NCBI GenBank assembly: GCA_937893225.1
Contig: CALBJM010000214.1
Span: forward strand, 1-5,541
Origin: an uncultured Erysipelotrichaceae bacterium
GTDB taxonomy: Bacteria > Bacillota_I > Bacilli_A > Erysipelotrichales > Erysipelotrichaceae
DNA: 5,541 nt
Direction: 5' to 3'
A model generated the notes under the pieces. That model saw nothing but the letters and a program-made list of their open reading frames with translations. It searched no databases and was not told the DNA's origin. Made by a program: the position numbers and the translations under genes. The first letter of the stretch is position 1. The number at the start of each line of letters is the position of its first letter. Positions 1 through 5,450 of the stretch are shown here, piece after piece.

Positions 1-47
1 ATCGATGGGATATCTTTAATTATTTCGTGTGTCTACTTCAGTGGGAT

Positions 48-64
48 TGTATCAGTCTGATACA
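48..64. repeat. Perfect inverted repeat, possible operator
   Basis: TGTATCAG-T-CTGATACA is an 8-bp perfect inverted repeat around one central base. It lies about 58 bp beyond the stop of the MATE pump gene. As RNA it could fold only as a 6-bp stem with a 5-nt loop, and no T-run follows on either strand, so it is not a convincing terminator. The odd symmetry and the position in a non-coding gap fit a repressor binding site for something to the left of the window. It shares the 9-mer AGTCTGATA with the second operator copy of the MarR operon (1911-1919), which may be chance. The rest of 1-121 shows no recognisable gene. Confidence 0.35.
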
Positions 65-121
65 GCCTTTAATTTGTTTTAATGAACAGTTGTGCGCAAA
101 CAAGGAGAGAAGAAATTGTGG

Positions 122-1456
122 TTATGATAAATAGTGATATTCTTTGTTGGATATGCATAAACTCATCAAAGAAATGAGTAAAGTACAGATTTCTGCGATA
201 AATGCGCTTAGCCATATGCCTTCTTTTCCAAAGAAAAATGGAAGTAAAAGAATGGCGCCTACTTGAAATAAGAATGTGCGAAAGAATGAGATTCCTGCAG
301 AAATTTTACCATTATTCAAAGCGGTAAAGAAAGAAGAGGTCATAATGTTTATGCTTGAAGGAGCAAAGCAAAGTGCATAAAATGCAAAAGCTTGCGTAGT
401 GAGACGCATAAGTTGTGGATCATAACCAACAAATAAAGATGCAATAAAAGAAGAAGAAAAACGTGCAAATAGTGATAAACATATACCTAGGAATGTCATG
501 ATAGAATAACTTTTTTTAAACAGATTGTGCAGTTCTTTTGTGTTCTGTGCACCATAGTGGTACGAAATGATAGGCGCACAACCAATCGTATAGCCTAGAT
601 AAATTGCTGTGAATATAAATTGCACATACATGATAACACCATATGCTGCAATGCCATCTTTTCCGTAGTATTTCATTAATTGTAAGTTATATAACATACT
701 AACTATAGATGAAGAGATATTACTCATTAATTCGGATGCACCATTTGTTGCTGCTTTAATAATAGGTTTTGATTCCATTTTTACGTAATGTAGTTGTAAA
801 AGGGAATCATTTTTGCGTATAAAATAATAAATTGGATAAAAAGCACCAATGCATTGTGCAATAGCAGTTGCAATTGCTGCACCAATTACGCCCCACGAGA
901 AAATACCTATGAATACAAAGTCCAGTATCATATTAGCTACACCAGAAGCAATCGTTGTATATAAACCGATTTTTGGCTTTTCTGCTGTAATGAAGAAAGA
1001 CTGAAATAGGTTCTGCAACATGAATGGAACATTAAATATCATGTTGATTCGTCCATAGATAATACAATCTTGCATCATATCTTGGCTTGCCCCTAATATA
1101 TTGGCAATTTGCGGTGTGAATATAAATCCAAATACAGATAATAAGGTGCCAAATACACACGTTGCAATCGTAATCATAGAGAAGTAACGATTTGCAGTAT
1201 TTGCATCTTTTTCACCAAGCTTCATGGAAACCAATGCTGAACCACCTGTACCAAACATAAAGCCAAGTCCAGATGTAATCATGATAAATGGCATGATGAG
1301 ATTTACAGCAGCAAACGCTGTTTTTCCAGCGTAATTGGAAACAAAGAATCCATCGACAACACCATAGATCGATGTGAAAACCATCATCATGATTGATGGA
1401 AAGACAAAGCGTAGTAGCTTGGTAAATGTAAAGTGGTCAGATAATTGTATCTTCAT
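122..1456 (-). CDS. MATE-family multidrug efflux transporter
   Basis: Integral membrane antiporter of 444 aa, close to the usual MATE length of about 450, expected to expel cationic drugs or metabolites in exchange for Na+ or H+. Two homologous halves are visible, each of about six hydrophobic segments: the first half carries VDGFFVSNYAG (residues 34-44), a GTGGSALVS loop (69-77) and FITAEKPKIGLY (155-166); the second half starts near 230 and carries AAYGVIMYVQF (270-280) and the matching PIISYHYGAQN loop (295-305). The start at 1456 is chosen because GAAGGAG lies 6 nt upstream and the protein then begins MKIQLSDHF, as relatives of this type do; the frame stays open 26 codons further upstream, but that stretch lies inside the MarR gene. 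The first 20 bp overlap the end of the MarR gene, so the two are one operon and probably translationally coupled. The pair resembles the S. aureus mepR-mepA arrangement. Substrate cannot be told from sequence. No terminator is evident downstream. Confidence 0.93.
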   Translation of the reverse strand: MKIQLSDHFTFTKLLRFVFPSIMMMVFTSIYGVVDGFFVSNYAGKTAFAAVNLIMPFIMITSGLGFMFGTGGSALVSMKLGEKDANTANRYFSMITIATCVFGTLLSVFGFIFTPQIANILGASQDMMQDCIIYGRINMIFNVPFMLQNLFQSFFITAEKPKIGLYTTIASGVANMILDFVFIGIFSWGVIGAAIATAIAQCIGAFYPIYYFIRKNDSLLQLHYVKMESKPIIKAATNGASELMSNISSSIVSMLYNLQLMKYYGKDGIAAYGVIMYVQFIFTAIYLGYTIGCAPIISYHYGAQNTKELHNLFKKSYSIMTFLGICLSLFARFSSSFIASLFVGYDPQLMRLTTQAFAFYALCFAPSSINIMTSSFFTALNNGKISAGISFFRTFLFQVGAILLLPFFFGKEGIWLSAFIAEICTLLISLMSLCISNKEYHYLS

Positions 1457-1877
1457 TTGTTTCTCCTTCAAGTAGTTGGATGTATTTTGAAAATAAATGA
1501 ATGAGCATTTTTCTTTCTTCGGTTGTGAATGCATCGAAAACAGATATCTCTTTTTGAATGACTTTTTTTACAGTTCGTTGGGATAGTAGTTTTCCTTTTT
1601 CAGTAAGAATAAAAAATTTCCTGTTGCCTGTTTTTTCTTTTAGTGTGATGAGTTTGTTCTCAATCATTTTTAGAATTGCAGAGTGAATGGTTTGTTTTGG
1701 AATAATGATATAGTTTTGTAGTTCACTTTGCGTAAGTGGTCTATCTTCTGCATTTAGTGCGTAGAGAATCCAAAATTGACATTCTGTTAAATTGTATTGT
1801 TTGACATATTCGTGATATATGCCGTTCATTTGATTGAATAGTGCATTGAATGCAGCATTTGCTTGTAGTGAATTCAT
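1437..1877 (-). CDS. MarR-family transcriptional repressor
   Basis: DNA-binding regulator of 146 aa, a normal MarR length. The winged helix-turn-helix spans about residues 48-96: LTQSELQNYIIIPKQTIHSA forms the HTH, followed by the wing with GNRKFFILTEKGK (84-96). Flanking N- and C-terminal helices would make the dimer interface. Start at 1877 has an AGGAG at 1884-1888, 6 nt away. The 3' end overlaps the MATE efflux gene by 20 bp. The promoter region directly upstream carries two palindromes that sit on the promoter, so the protein most likely represses its own operon and is released by a small-molecule ligand, as MepR, MarR and similar drug-sensing repressors do. The ligand and any distant targets are not visible. 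Family assignment is firm; the autorepression is inferred from the operators. Confidence 0.93.
   Translation of the reverse strand: MNSLQANAAFNALFNQMNGIYHEYVKQYNLTECQFWILYALNAEDRPLTQSELQNYIIIPKQTIHSAILKMIENKLITLKEKTGNRKFFILTEKGKLLSQRTVKKVIQKEISVFDAFTTEERKMLIHLFSKYIQLLEGETNEDTII
1463..1468 (-). promoter_or_regulatory. RBS of the MATE gene, inside the MarR gene
   Basis: AAGGAG-type sequence on the minus strand within the last codons of the MarR gene, about 6 nt before the ATG at 1456. It decides the start of the pump and argues against the longer upstream reading frame. Confidence 0.8.
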
Positions 1878-1883
1878 TAATTT

Positions 1884-1888
1884 CTCCT
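1884..1888 (-). promoter_or_regulatory. RBS of the MarR gene
   Basis: AGGAG on the minus strand, 6 nt before the ATG at 1877; it fixes the start codon of the repressor gene. Confidence 0.8.
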
Positions 1889-1890
1889 GA

Positions 1891-1904
1891 GTACGATATC
1901 GTAC
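1891..1904. promoter_or_regulatory. MarR operator site 1
   Basis: GTACGATATCGTAC is a perfect 14-bp palindrome immediately downstream of the -10 box of the MarR-MATE promoter, covering the expected transcription start. It is the better conserved of two copies and is most likely the binding site of the MarR protein encoded just downstream. Confidence 0.75.
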
Positions 1905-1933
1905 ATAATAAGTCTGATATCGTACTTTGTCAA
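1905..1933 (-). promoter_or_regulatory. Sigma-A promoter of the MarR-MATE operon
   Basis: On the minus strand, TTGACA (-35, 1928-1933), a 17-bp spacer and TATTAT (-10, 1905-1910). The match to the housekeeping consensus is nearly perfect. Transcription would start near 1898, giving a leader of about 20 nt. One operator palindrome fills the spacer and the other covers the start site, so a bound repressor would block polymerase directly. Confidence 0.85.
1912..1925. promoter_or_regulatory. MarR operator site 2
   Basis: GTCTGATATCGTAC matches operator site 1 at 12 of 14 positions, with one half-site (GATATCGTAC) intact. It lies between the -35 and -10 boxes. The two copies are 21 bp apart centre to centre, two DNA turns, so two repressor dimers would bind the same face of the helix. 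Confidence 0.7.
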
Positions 1934-1949
1934 ATTGTGATTATGTTAA

Positions 1950-1978
1950 ATGACTTATGGATTTTGTCGTGCTAAAAT
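1950..1978 (+). promoter_or_regulatory. Probable promoter of the FakA-middle-domain gene
   Basis: ATGACT (-35, 1950-1955, 4 of 6 matches), a 17-bp spacer and an extended -10 TGC-TAAAAT (1970-1978). Expected start near 1985, leaving a leader of about 15 nt that contains GGAGGA at 1991-1996 just before the ATG at 2000. The promoter diverges from the MarR-MATE promoter and does not overlap its operators, so it is probably not controlled by that repressor. Confidence 0.6.
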
Positions 1979-1999
1979 GAATTCGTCATTGGAGGAACT

Positions 2000-2257
2000 A
2001 TGGAACAGTTAGAGTTTAAATTTGATACACAATTATTGATAGATGGACATGATCTAGATGAAGATAAGATCAATGATTACATTACGGAACATTTTAAAGG
2101 AGATTGTCTTCTTGTAGTTGGAGATGATACATTGATCAAGATTCATTTTCATACAAATGAACCATGGAAGATTCTCGAATATGGTCAGTCTATTGGTGAC
2201 ATCTATGATGTTGTCGTAGAAAATATGCAGAGACAAGAAGAAGGTCTTAAAGGGTAA
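2000..2257 (+). CDS. Stand-alone FakA/YloV middle-domain protein (DAK-related)
   Basis: An 85-aa protein that matches the central domain of the fatty-acid kinase subunit FakA (YloV, 'DAK2 domain fusion' family), the part between the N-terminal DhaL-like kinase domain and the C-terminal FakB-interacting region. Diagnostic are LLVVGDDTLIKIHFHTNEP (37-55) and the closing GDIYDVVVENMQRQEEGL (66-83). FakA proteins use the HxH pair of this motif (here H49 and H51), with a cysteine from an upstream YCTEF-type motif, as a metal site. The histidines are kept, but the protein starts after the position of that cysteine (MEQLEFKFDT), and its only Cys (36) sits elsewhere. No kinase or C-terminal domain is present, so it cannot be a kinase alone. 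It has its own promoter, a strong RBS and a terminator, so it looks like a real small gene rather than a fragment. It may associate with FakA, DhaL or DegV/FakB-type partners encoded elsewhere; its function is unknown. Confidence 0.8.
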   Translation: MEQLEFKFDTQLLIDGHDLDEDKINDYITEHFKGDCLLVVGDDTLIKIHFHTNEPWKILEYGQSIGDIYDVVVENMQRQEEGLKG

Positions 2258-2263
2258 GAATTT

Positions 2264-2294
2264 AGCTGCAAGTGTTACTTGTGGCTTTTTCTTT
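2264..2294 (+). terminator. Intrinsic terminator after the FakA-middle-domain gene
   Basis: A 10-bp stem AGCTGCAAGT / ACTTGTGGCT (two G-U pairs) with a GTT loop, followed by TTTTTCTTT. It begins 7 nt after the stop codon and separates this gene from the AraC regulator. Its 3' arm also provides part of the likely -35 region of the next gene. Confidence 0.8.
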
Positions 2295-2306
2295 GCGTTG
2301 TACAAT
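2279..2306 (+). promoter_or_regulatory. Possible promoter of the AraC gene, overlapping the terminator
   Basis: TACAAT (-10, 2301-2306, 5 of 6 matches) with a weak TTGTGG (-35, 2279-2284) at 16 bp. Transcription would start about seven bases after the -10, at or next to the A of the ATG at 2313. An 8-bp palindrome CAATATTG (2303-2310) lies between -10 and start and could bind a regulator. Confidence 0.45.
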
Positions 2307-2312
2307 ATTGAT

Positions 2313-3170
2313 ATGGAAAAAAACGAAGAATTAAAAAAACATGGAAATGCCTCTTTTCCATGTTCTGTTTATGAATATTCTGCACCAATAGAAAATAAAG
2401 AAAAAATTTATTGTCATTGGCATAAGGAAGTGGAGTTGTTATATATAATTTCTGGGAATTGTTTATTAAAAATCAATCACCAGTCATATTTTGTACAAGC
2501 TGGTGATTTTGTGTTCATTCCTGTAAATCAAGTGCATATGGCAATTGGGGATCAAGAACATGCGTTTCAGTTTATTGCACTCGTGTTTCATCCTGATTTT
2601 ATTTCTAGTTTTGGGAATGATTACATTCAACAAACTGTGATTGATCCAATGGTACATTGGAAATATGAGACATCCCCAGTGATGAAGCATGATGCATTCT
2701 TGGCTGATATCATGCATCATATCCTAAGTGTCTGGCAAAAACATGAAGTAGGATATGCGTTGGATATCAAAACACAAGTTTTTTTGGTTTTGAATCATAT
2801 TTATGCTAAGGTTTCGCAAGAAAATATGGTGCAAATAAGTGCTGTGGATTATAAAGTAACAGAAATCAAAAAAATGATTTCGTTCATTCAAAAAAATTAC
2901 ATGAAAAATCTAACTTTGGCTTCAACGGCTTCTTTTTTTTCCATAAGTAAAGGCCATCTCTGTAGGTTCTTTAAAGAAATGACAGGTATGTCCTTTGTGG
3001 AATATGTAAATTATTATCGTATCAATGAGAGCTGCGAATTATTAAAGAAAACAAATTATTCGATTAGTGTTATATCTGAAATGACAGGTTTTCATACGGT
3101 GAGTTACTTTAATCGTACTTTTCAAAAATATATGCATAAGACACCAAAAGAATATCGCAGAAATCTATAA
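2313..3170 (+). CDS. AraC-family transcriptional regulator with cupin sensor domain
   Basis: Cytoplasmic regulator of 285 aa, the usual length for AraC proteins with an N-terminal cupin. The cupin barrel covers about residues 25-95 (HWHKEVELLYIISG at 35-48, AGDFVFIPVNQVHMA at 63-77) and would bind a small ligand, often a sugar. The C-terminal AraC domain has two helix-turn-helix units: the first near 200-225 (LTLASTASFFSISKGHLCRFF), the second near 251-282 (ISVISEMTGFHTVSYFNRTF, ending in the family signature KTPKEYR). No SD sequence precedes either candidate start. ATG 2313 is preferred because the likely promoter would place +1 there, implying a leaderless mRNA; TTG at 2298 adds five residues and would lie inside the promoter. 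No target operon is adjacent, so the ligand and regulon are unknown. It converges with the NAD(P)H-hydrate repair gene with a 6-bp overlap. Confidence 0.9.
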   Translation: MEKNEELKKHGNASFPCSVYEYSAPIENKEKIYCHWHKEVELLYIISGNCLLKINHQSYFVQAGDFVFIPVNQVHMAIGDQEHAFQFIALVFHPDFISSFGNDYIQQTVIDPMVHWKYETSPVMKHDAFLADIMHHILSVWQKHEVGYALDIKTQVFLVLNHIYAKVSQENMVQISAVDYKVTEIKKMISFIQKNYMKNLTLASTASFFSISKGHLCRFFKEMTGMSFVEYVNYYRINESCELLKKTNYSISVISEMTGFHTVSYFNRTFQKYMHKTPKEYRRNL

Positions 3171-4619
3171 TGCATGTTTTTTGAACAATTCATTCATCAG
3201 TTGTGGATATTGTTCGATTGGAAAATTTGCCATGGAATAATACTTTAAACCATAGTCAGCTAGATATCCATGTAGCCATACTGCCATACATACAGCAGTG
3301 AAAATATCATGCGTCATCGTGAGGATACCTGCCATGATGCCTGTTAATAGATCTCCGCTACCAGCTTGTGCTAAAGCTTGATTTCCTGATTCGTTGATGT
3401 ACATTTCTCCATTTGGAGAAGCAACGATCGTATTAGGACCTTTTAGAACGACATAGACTTTATACTTTTGGGAAAATTGTTTTGCATATTCAATTTTGTG
3501 ATCACGAATGACTTCTATTGGTTGATTACAAATTGCCGCAAATTCTCCTAAGTGAGGAGTAAGTATAACTGGACAATTTACAAAACGAAGTATCCAAGTA
3601 TTGTGCACAAGCAAACGCAATGCTTCTGCATCCAATACAACAGGGCAAGTAGATTCTTGAAGTATCTTGTCTAAACATTCAGTTTTACGAGATAGCTTTT
3701 GTGCACCAGATCCATATGCAATTGCTTTAGCATCATGAATCAAAGGTGTGAGAGTTTCTTGCCATGTTGCATGACCAAATGGATGAAAAACAGGTGTTAT
3801 ATGATGAGAAGCAACAATGGTATAGATTTCATCAGGACAAGCAACATTGATATACGGAGCACCTACTGTTTTTGCACCTAAAATATTGAGGCTTAATGCA
3901 CCTGCAGTGCCATATCCACCTCCAACCAATAATGTTTTTCCATATGTGCCTTTATATGCATTTTGCGCTTTTTTTGGGAAAAATTTAAAAAATAATTCTT
4001 CATTCATGGTGTGATATGGTGAAGAGACGGTATGCTTTAAATTGAGTGGAAGAATTTCGACTTTATTGAATAATGCATGTTCTTTTTTGAGTAAATGAAA
4101 TGGTTTCAAGCATTCTATGGCATATGTTATATTGGAATGCATTGCATCTAAATCACAATAACCTGTGTCTGCTTCAGCACCGCTATTGATATCTATAGAC
4201 CATACTTCTTTGTGTAAAGCATTTACACTACGAAATATTTTCTTGATTTCGTTCTTTAATTTACCATGATAAGAGAACCCATATACCGCATCTATGATTA
4301 AATCTGCACCATGTAAATAATGTGTATCAAATGTGTGGATATTTGATGCAGGAATCTTGCTTGCGGCTAATTGGGCTTCTTTGCTTTTCGGGGATCCTTC
4401 AATTGTTAAAATCATGTAATGGGTATGAAGAAATGAAGCAAGTGCGTATCCATCGCCACCATTATTTCCTTTTCCACATAAAATCACAATATTGGCTTCT
4501 GATGGATATTGCGCATTGATAATAGCAGCCATTTTTTGTCCTACTTTTTCCATGAGCTGTTGTGACGCATATCCTGCGTCTTGTTCTATTTTCTGCATGC
4601 CGATTGTGTCTATAATCAT
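3165..4619 (-). CDS. nnr: Bifunctional NAD(P)H-hydrate epimerase / dehydratase
   Basis: Metabolite repair enzyme of 484 aa that restores damaged NADH and NADPH: the N-terminal epimerase interconverts R- and S-NAD(P)HX and the C-terminal dehydratase converts S-NAD(P)HX to NAD(P)H using ADP or ATP. The N-terminal YjeF_N domain (about 1-205) shows LMEKVG (22-27), GKGNNGGDGY (49-58), DLIIDAVYG (106-114) and SIDINSGAEADTG (141-153), where relatives usually have a PSG. The C-terminal ribokinase-like domain (about 212-484) shows YKGTYGKTLLVGG (222-234), LDAEAL (329-334), TPHLGEF (354-360), LKGPNTIV (392-399) and the phosphate-binding catalytic segment QAGSGDLLTGI (418-428). All key motifs are present, so both activities are expected. 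The order and length match the fused enzyme type of E. coli Nnr. The start at 4619 fits the family N-terminus but has only a weak AAAGAAAG ribosome site. It stands alone as a single gene and probably has housekeeping expression. Confidence 0.94.
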   Translation of the reverse strand: MIIDTIGMQKIEQDAGYASQQLMEKVGQKMAAIINAQYPSEANIVILCGKGNNGGDGYALASFLHTHYMILTIEGSPKSKEAQLAASKIPASNIHTFDTHYLHGADLIIDAVYGFSYHGKLKNEIKKIFRSVNALHKEVWSIDINSGAEADTGYCDLDAMHSNITYAIECLKPFHLLKKEHALFNKVEILPLNLKHTVSSPYHTMNEELFFKFFPKKAQNAYKGTYGKTLLVGGGYGTAGALSLNILGAKTVGAPYINVACPDEIYTIVASHHITPVFHPFGHATWQETLTPLIHDAKAIAYGSGAQKLSRKTECLDKILQESTCPVVLDAEALRLLVHNTWILRFVNCPVILTPHLGEFAAICNQPIEVIRDHKIEYAKQFSQKYKVYVVLKGPNTIVASPNGEMYINESGNQALAQAGSGDLLTGIMAGILTMTHDIFTAVCMAVWLHGYLADYGLKYYSMANFPIEQYPQLMNELFKKHAL

Positions 4620-4640
4620 AAATGTAATCTTTCTTTCATA

Positions 4641-4667
4641 ATTTTAACATGTTAGAGCATTTGTCAA
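4641..4667 (-). promoter_or_regulatory. Probable promoter of the nnr gene
   Basis: On the minus strand, a perfect TTGACA (4662-4667) and an extended -10 TGT-TAAAAT (TAAAAT at 4641-4646). The spacer is only 15 bp, with AATTAT a few bases further as an alternative -10 at 18 bp. A 10-bp palindrome TAACATGTTA (4645-4654) sits in the spacer and could be an operator, though it may be incidental in such AT-rich DNA. Confidence 0.5.
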
Positions 4668-4676
4668 TGAAATAAA

Positions 4677-4705
4677 TTCAGAAGAAGTATGAAATATGCT
4701 ATAAT
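4677..4705 (+). promoter_or_regulatory. Promoter of the histone-H1-like gene
   Basis: An extended consensus -10, TGC-TATAAT (4697-4705), with TTCAGA (4677-4682, 4 of 6 matches) at 17 bp. The start would be near 4712. It diverges from the nnr promoter about 10 bp away. Confidence 0.75.
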
Positions 4706-4717
4706 TCTAGTAATAAA

Positions 4718-4724
4718 GGGAGGT
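4718..4724 (+). promoter_or_regulatory. RBS selecting the start at 4732
   Basis: GGGAGGT lies 7 nt before ATG 4732 and only 1 nt before the in-frame ATG 4726. The spacing makes 4732 the likely start. Confidence 0.75.
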
Positions 4725-4731
4725 AATGATC

Positions 4732-5217
4732 ATGCCAGCAAAGAAGACAGTTAGTGCTACAGAAGCAAAAAGTGTAGCAAAAGAAGAAGTGAAGAAACCA
4801 GTTGCTAAAAAAGAACCAGTAAAGAAAGCAACTGCTGCTAAGAAAGCTGCTACGACAACAAAGAAGAAAACAACAACAAAGAAGGCAACAACGAAAAAAG
4901 TTGAGAAAAAGGTAGAAGCACCTGTTGTAAATAAGAAGAGTGTTAAAGATTACGAAGATATCATTAACTGGAAGAAGGGCGAAGCACATGCTATGGATTG
5001 GCTCTATATTGAGGTTAATGCAGGAGATCTTTTAACAGAAGTAGAAGCTGGTGTAGATAATCTTTCTACAACATGTCAGGCTATTTTGAATTGTATGCTT
5101 GAAGGAGATGGTTTTATTGTTGAACCATCAGAAGCTGATAAGGTGAATACATCTTTAACAGTTCGTTATTATTGCGATAATCTTTCTGAAGATCGTAAAA
5201 AGTATTTTGAAAGATAA
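4732..5217 (+). CDS. Histone-H1-like Lys/Ala/Thr-rich protein with unknown C-terminal domain
   Basis: Protein of 161 aa in two contrasting parts. Residues 1-70 are a low-complexity basic tail, with 23 Lys, 12 Ala and 11 Thr arranged as KK-spaced repeats (KKATAAKK, TTTKKKTTTKK, ATTKKVEKK), like the tails of bacterial histone-H1-like nucleoid proteins. This would be disordered and bind DNA or RNA without sequence specificity. Residues 71-161 form a net acidic, apparently folded domain with WKKGEAHAMDWLYIEVNAGDLL (80-101), TTCQAILNCMLEGDGFIVEP (113-132) and a LTVRYYCDNL strand (142-151). I do not recognise this domain; it has three Cys and the look of a small alpha/beta fold. There is no signal peptide or membrane segment, so it should be cytoplasmic. 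The start is set by GGGAGGT at 4718. It is monocistronic between a strong promoter and a strong terminator, which suits an abundant protein. A nucleoid-associated role is inferred from the tail only. Confidence 0.85.
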   Translation: MPAKKTVSATEAKSVAKEEVKKPVAKKEPVKKATAAKKAATTTKKKTTTKKATTKKVEKKVEAPVVNKKSVKDYEDIINWKKGEAHAMDWLYIEVNAGDLLTEVEAGVDNLSTTCQAILNCMLEGDGFIVEPSEADKVNTSLTVRYYCDNLSEDRKKYFER

Positions 5218-5231
5218 GATTATATGTATTG

Positions 5232-5260
5232 AGTGCCACGCATATGTGTGGCATTTTTTT
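5232..5260 (+). terminator. Intrinsic terminator after the histone-like gene
   Basis: An 8-bp stem TGCCACGC / GTGTGGCA (one G-U pair), extendable by two outer pairs, with an ATAT loop and a run of seven T. It starts 15 nt after the stop codon at 5217. Confidence 0.9.
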
Positions 5261-5295
5261 ATGTGTTATTTGAAAATAGTTTCATAAATATTTGA

Positions 5296-5324
5296 TTGCA
5301 TTTTCATTTTTGGGATTGTATGAT
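5296..5324 (+). promoter_or_regulatory. Probable promoter of the attenuated transcript
   Basis: TATGAT (-10, 5319-5324) with a weak TTGCAT (-35, 5296-5301) at 17 bp. The start would be near 5331, 12 nt before the leader peptide ATG and about 120 nt before the attenuator terminator. It lies after the strong terminator at 5232-5260, so a new promoter is needed for anything transcribed to the right. Confidence 0.5.
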
Positions 5325-5342
5325 AATTAAGCGAGTACAAAG

Positions 5343-5387
5343 ATGAATAACGCAAGAAAATATACATATTATTATTACTTTAGATGA
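5343..5387 (+). CDS. Tyrosine-rich leader peptide of an attenuator
   Basis: A 14-codon ORF reading MNNARKYTYYYYFR, followed by two consecutive in-frame TGA stops. Tyr occupies positions 7, 9, 10, 11 and 12 and Phe position 13, so six of the last eight residues are aromatic. Such a run of one amino acid just before a stop, in a promoter-proximal leader, is the hallmark of the control peptides of ribosome-mediated attenuation (compare the Phe-rich pheA and pheST leaders of enterobacteria). The last Tyr, Phe, Arg and stop codons form one arm of an RNA stem (5378-5385 with 5431-5438), and a terminator follows at 5451-5481. The peptide itself is probably not a functional product; translation speed is the signal. 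The SD is weak (GCGAG at 5331-5335, 7 nt before ATG). The downstream gene is outside the window, which limits certainty. Confidence 0.7.
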   Translation: MNNARKYTYYYYFR

Positions 5388-5438
5388 TGAGGGTGATGGA
5401 TAATTGCCCGTTTTATTGTGAATAGGCATTATCTAAAG
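5378..5438 (+). promoter_or_regulatory. Attenuator leader RNA with alternative stems
   Basis: Two mutually exclusive foldings share bases 5431-5433. In the first, CTTTAGAT (5378-5385, the last leader codons) pairs perfectly with ATCTAAAG (5431-5438). In the second, GATAATTGCC (5399-5408) pairs with GGCATTATC (5425-5433), nine pairs with one bulged T. A possible antiterminator is GTTTTATTG (5410-5418) with the segment 5447-5455, eight of nine pairs, which would take away the first five bases of the terminator stem. Ribosome position on the Tyr codons would decide among these. The pairings were found by eye; energies were not computed. Confidence 0.6.
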
Positions 5439-5450
5439 GGTGAAGTTAAC

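Noticed and set aside
3..131. Plus-strand open frame at the left edge, 43 codons
   Set aside because: It overlaps the end of the MATE gene, has no recognisable sequence, and such a length is not rare in AT-rich DNA; the palindrome at 48-64 also suggests non-coding DNA.
118..177. 19-codon plus-strand ORF from GTG with AAGGAG at 102-107
   Set aside because: The SD-like sequence is good but the ORF runs antisense through the 3' end of the MATE gene, lacks a promoter, and the peptide has no notable composition.
1457..1534. Upstream in-frame extension of the MATE protein by 26 residues
   Set aside because: It lies inside the MarR coding sequence, has no good RBS, and gives a hydrophilic N-terminus unlike the family; the ATG at 1456 has an ideal SD.
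2054..2305. Minus-strand ORF across the FakA-domain gene and its terminator
   Set aside because: It is a shadow of the real gene in a different frame, with no promoter or RBS and no family resemblance.
2298..2312. TTG start adding MYNID to the AraC protein
   Set aside because: It has no SD and would overlap the -10 region; the ATG at 2313 is more likely, though not proven.
4726..4731. ATG two codons upstream of the chosen start of the histone-like gene
   Set aside because: It leaves only 1-2 nt after GGGAGGT, too close for normal initiation.
4699..4989. Minus-strand ORF rich in Cys, Phe and Leu opposite the histone-like gene
   Set aside because: It is the antisense reading of the AAG/AAA/ACA-rich tail codons, which produces CTT/TTT/TGT runs; it has no start signal of its own.
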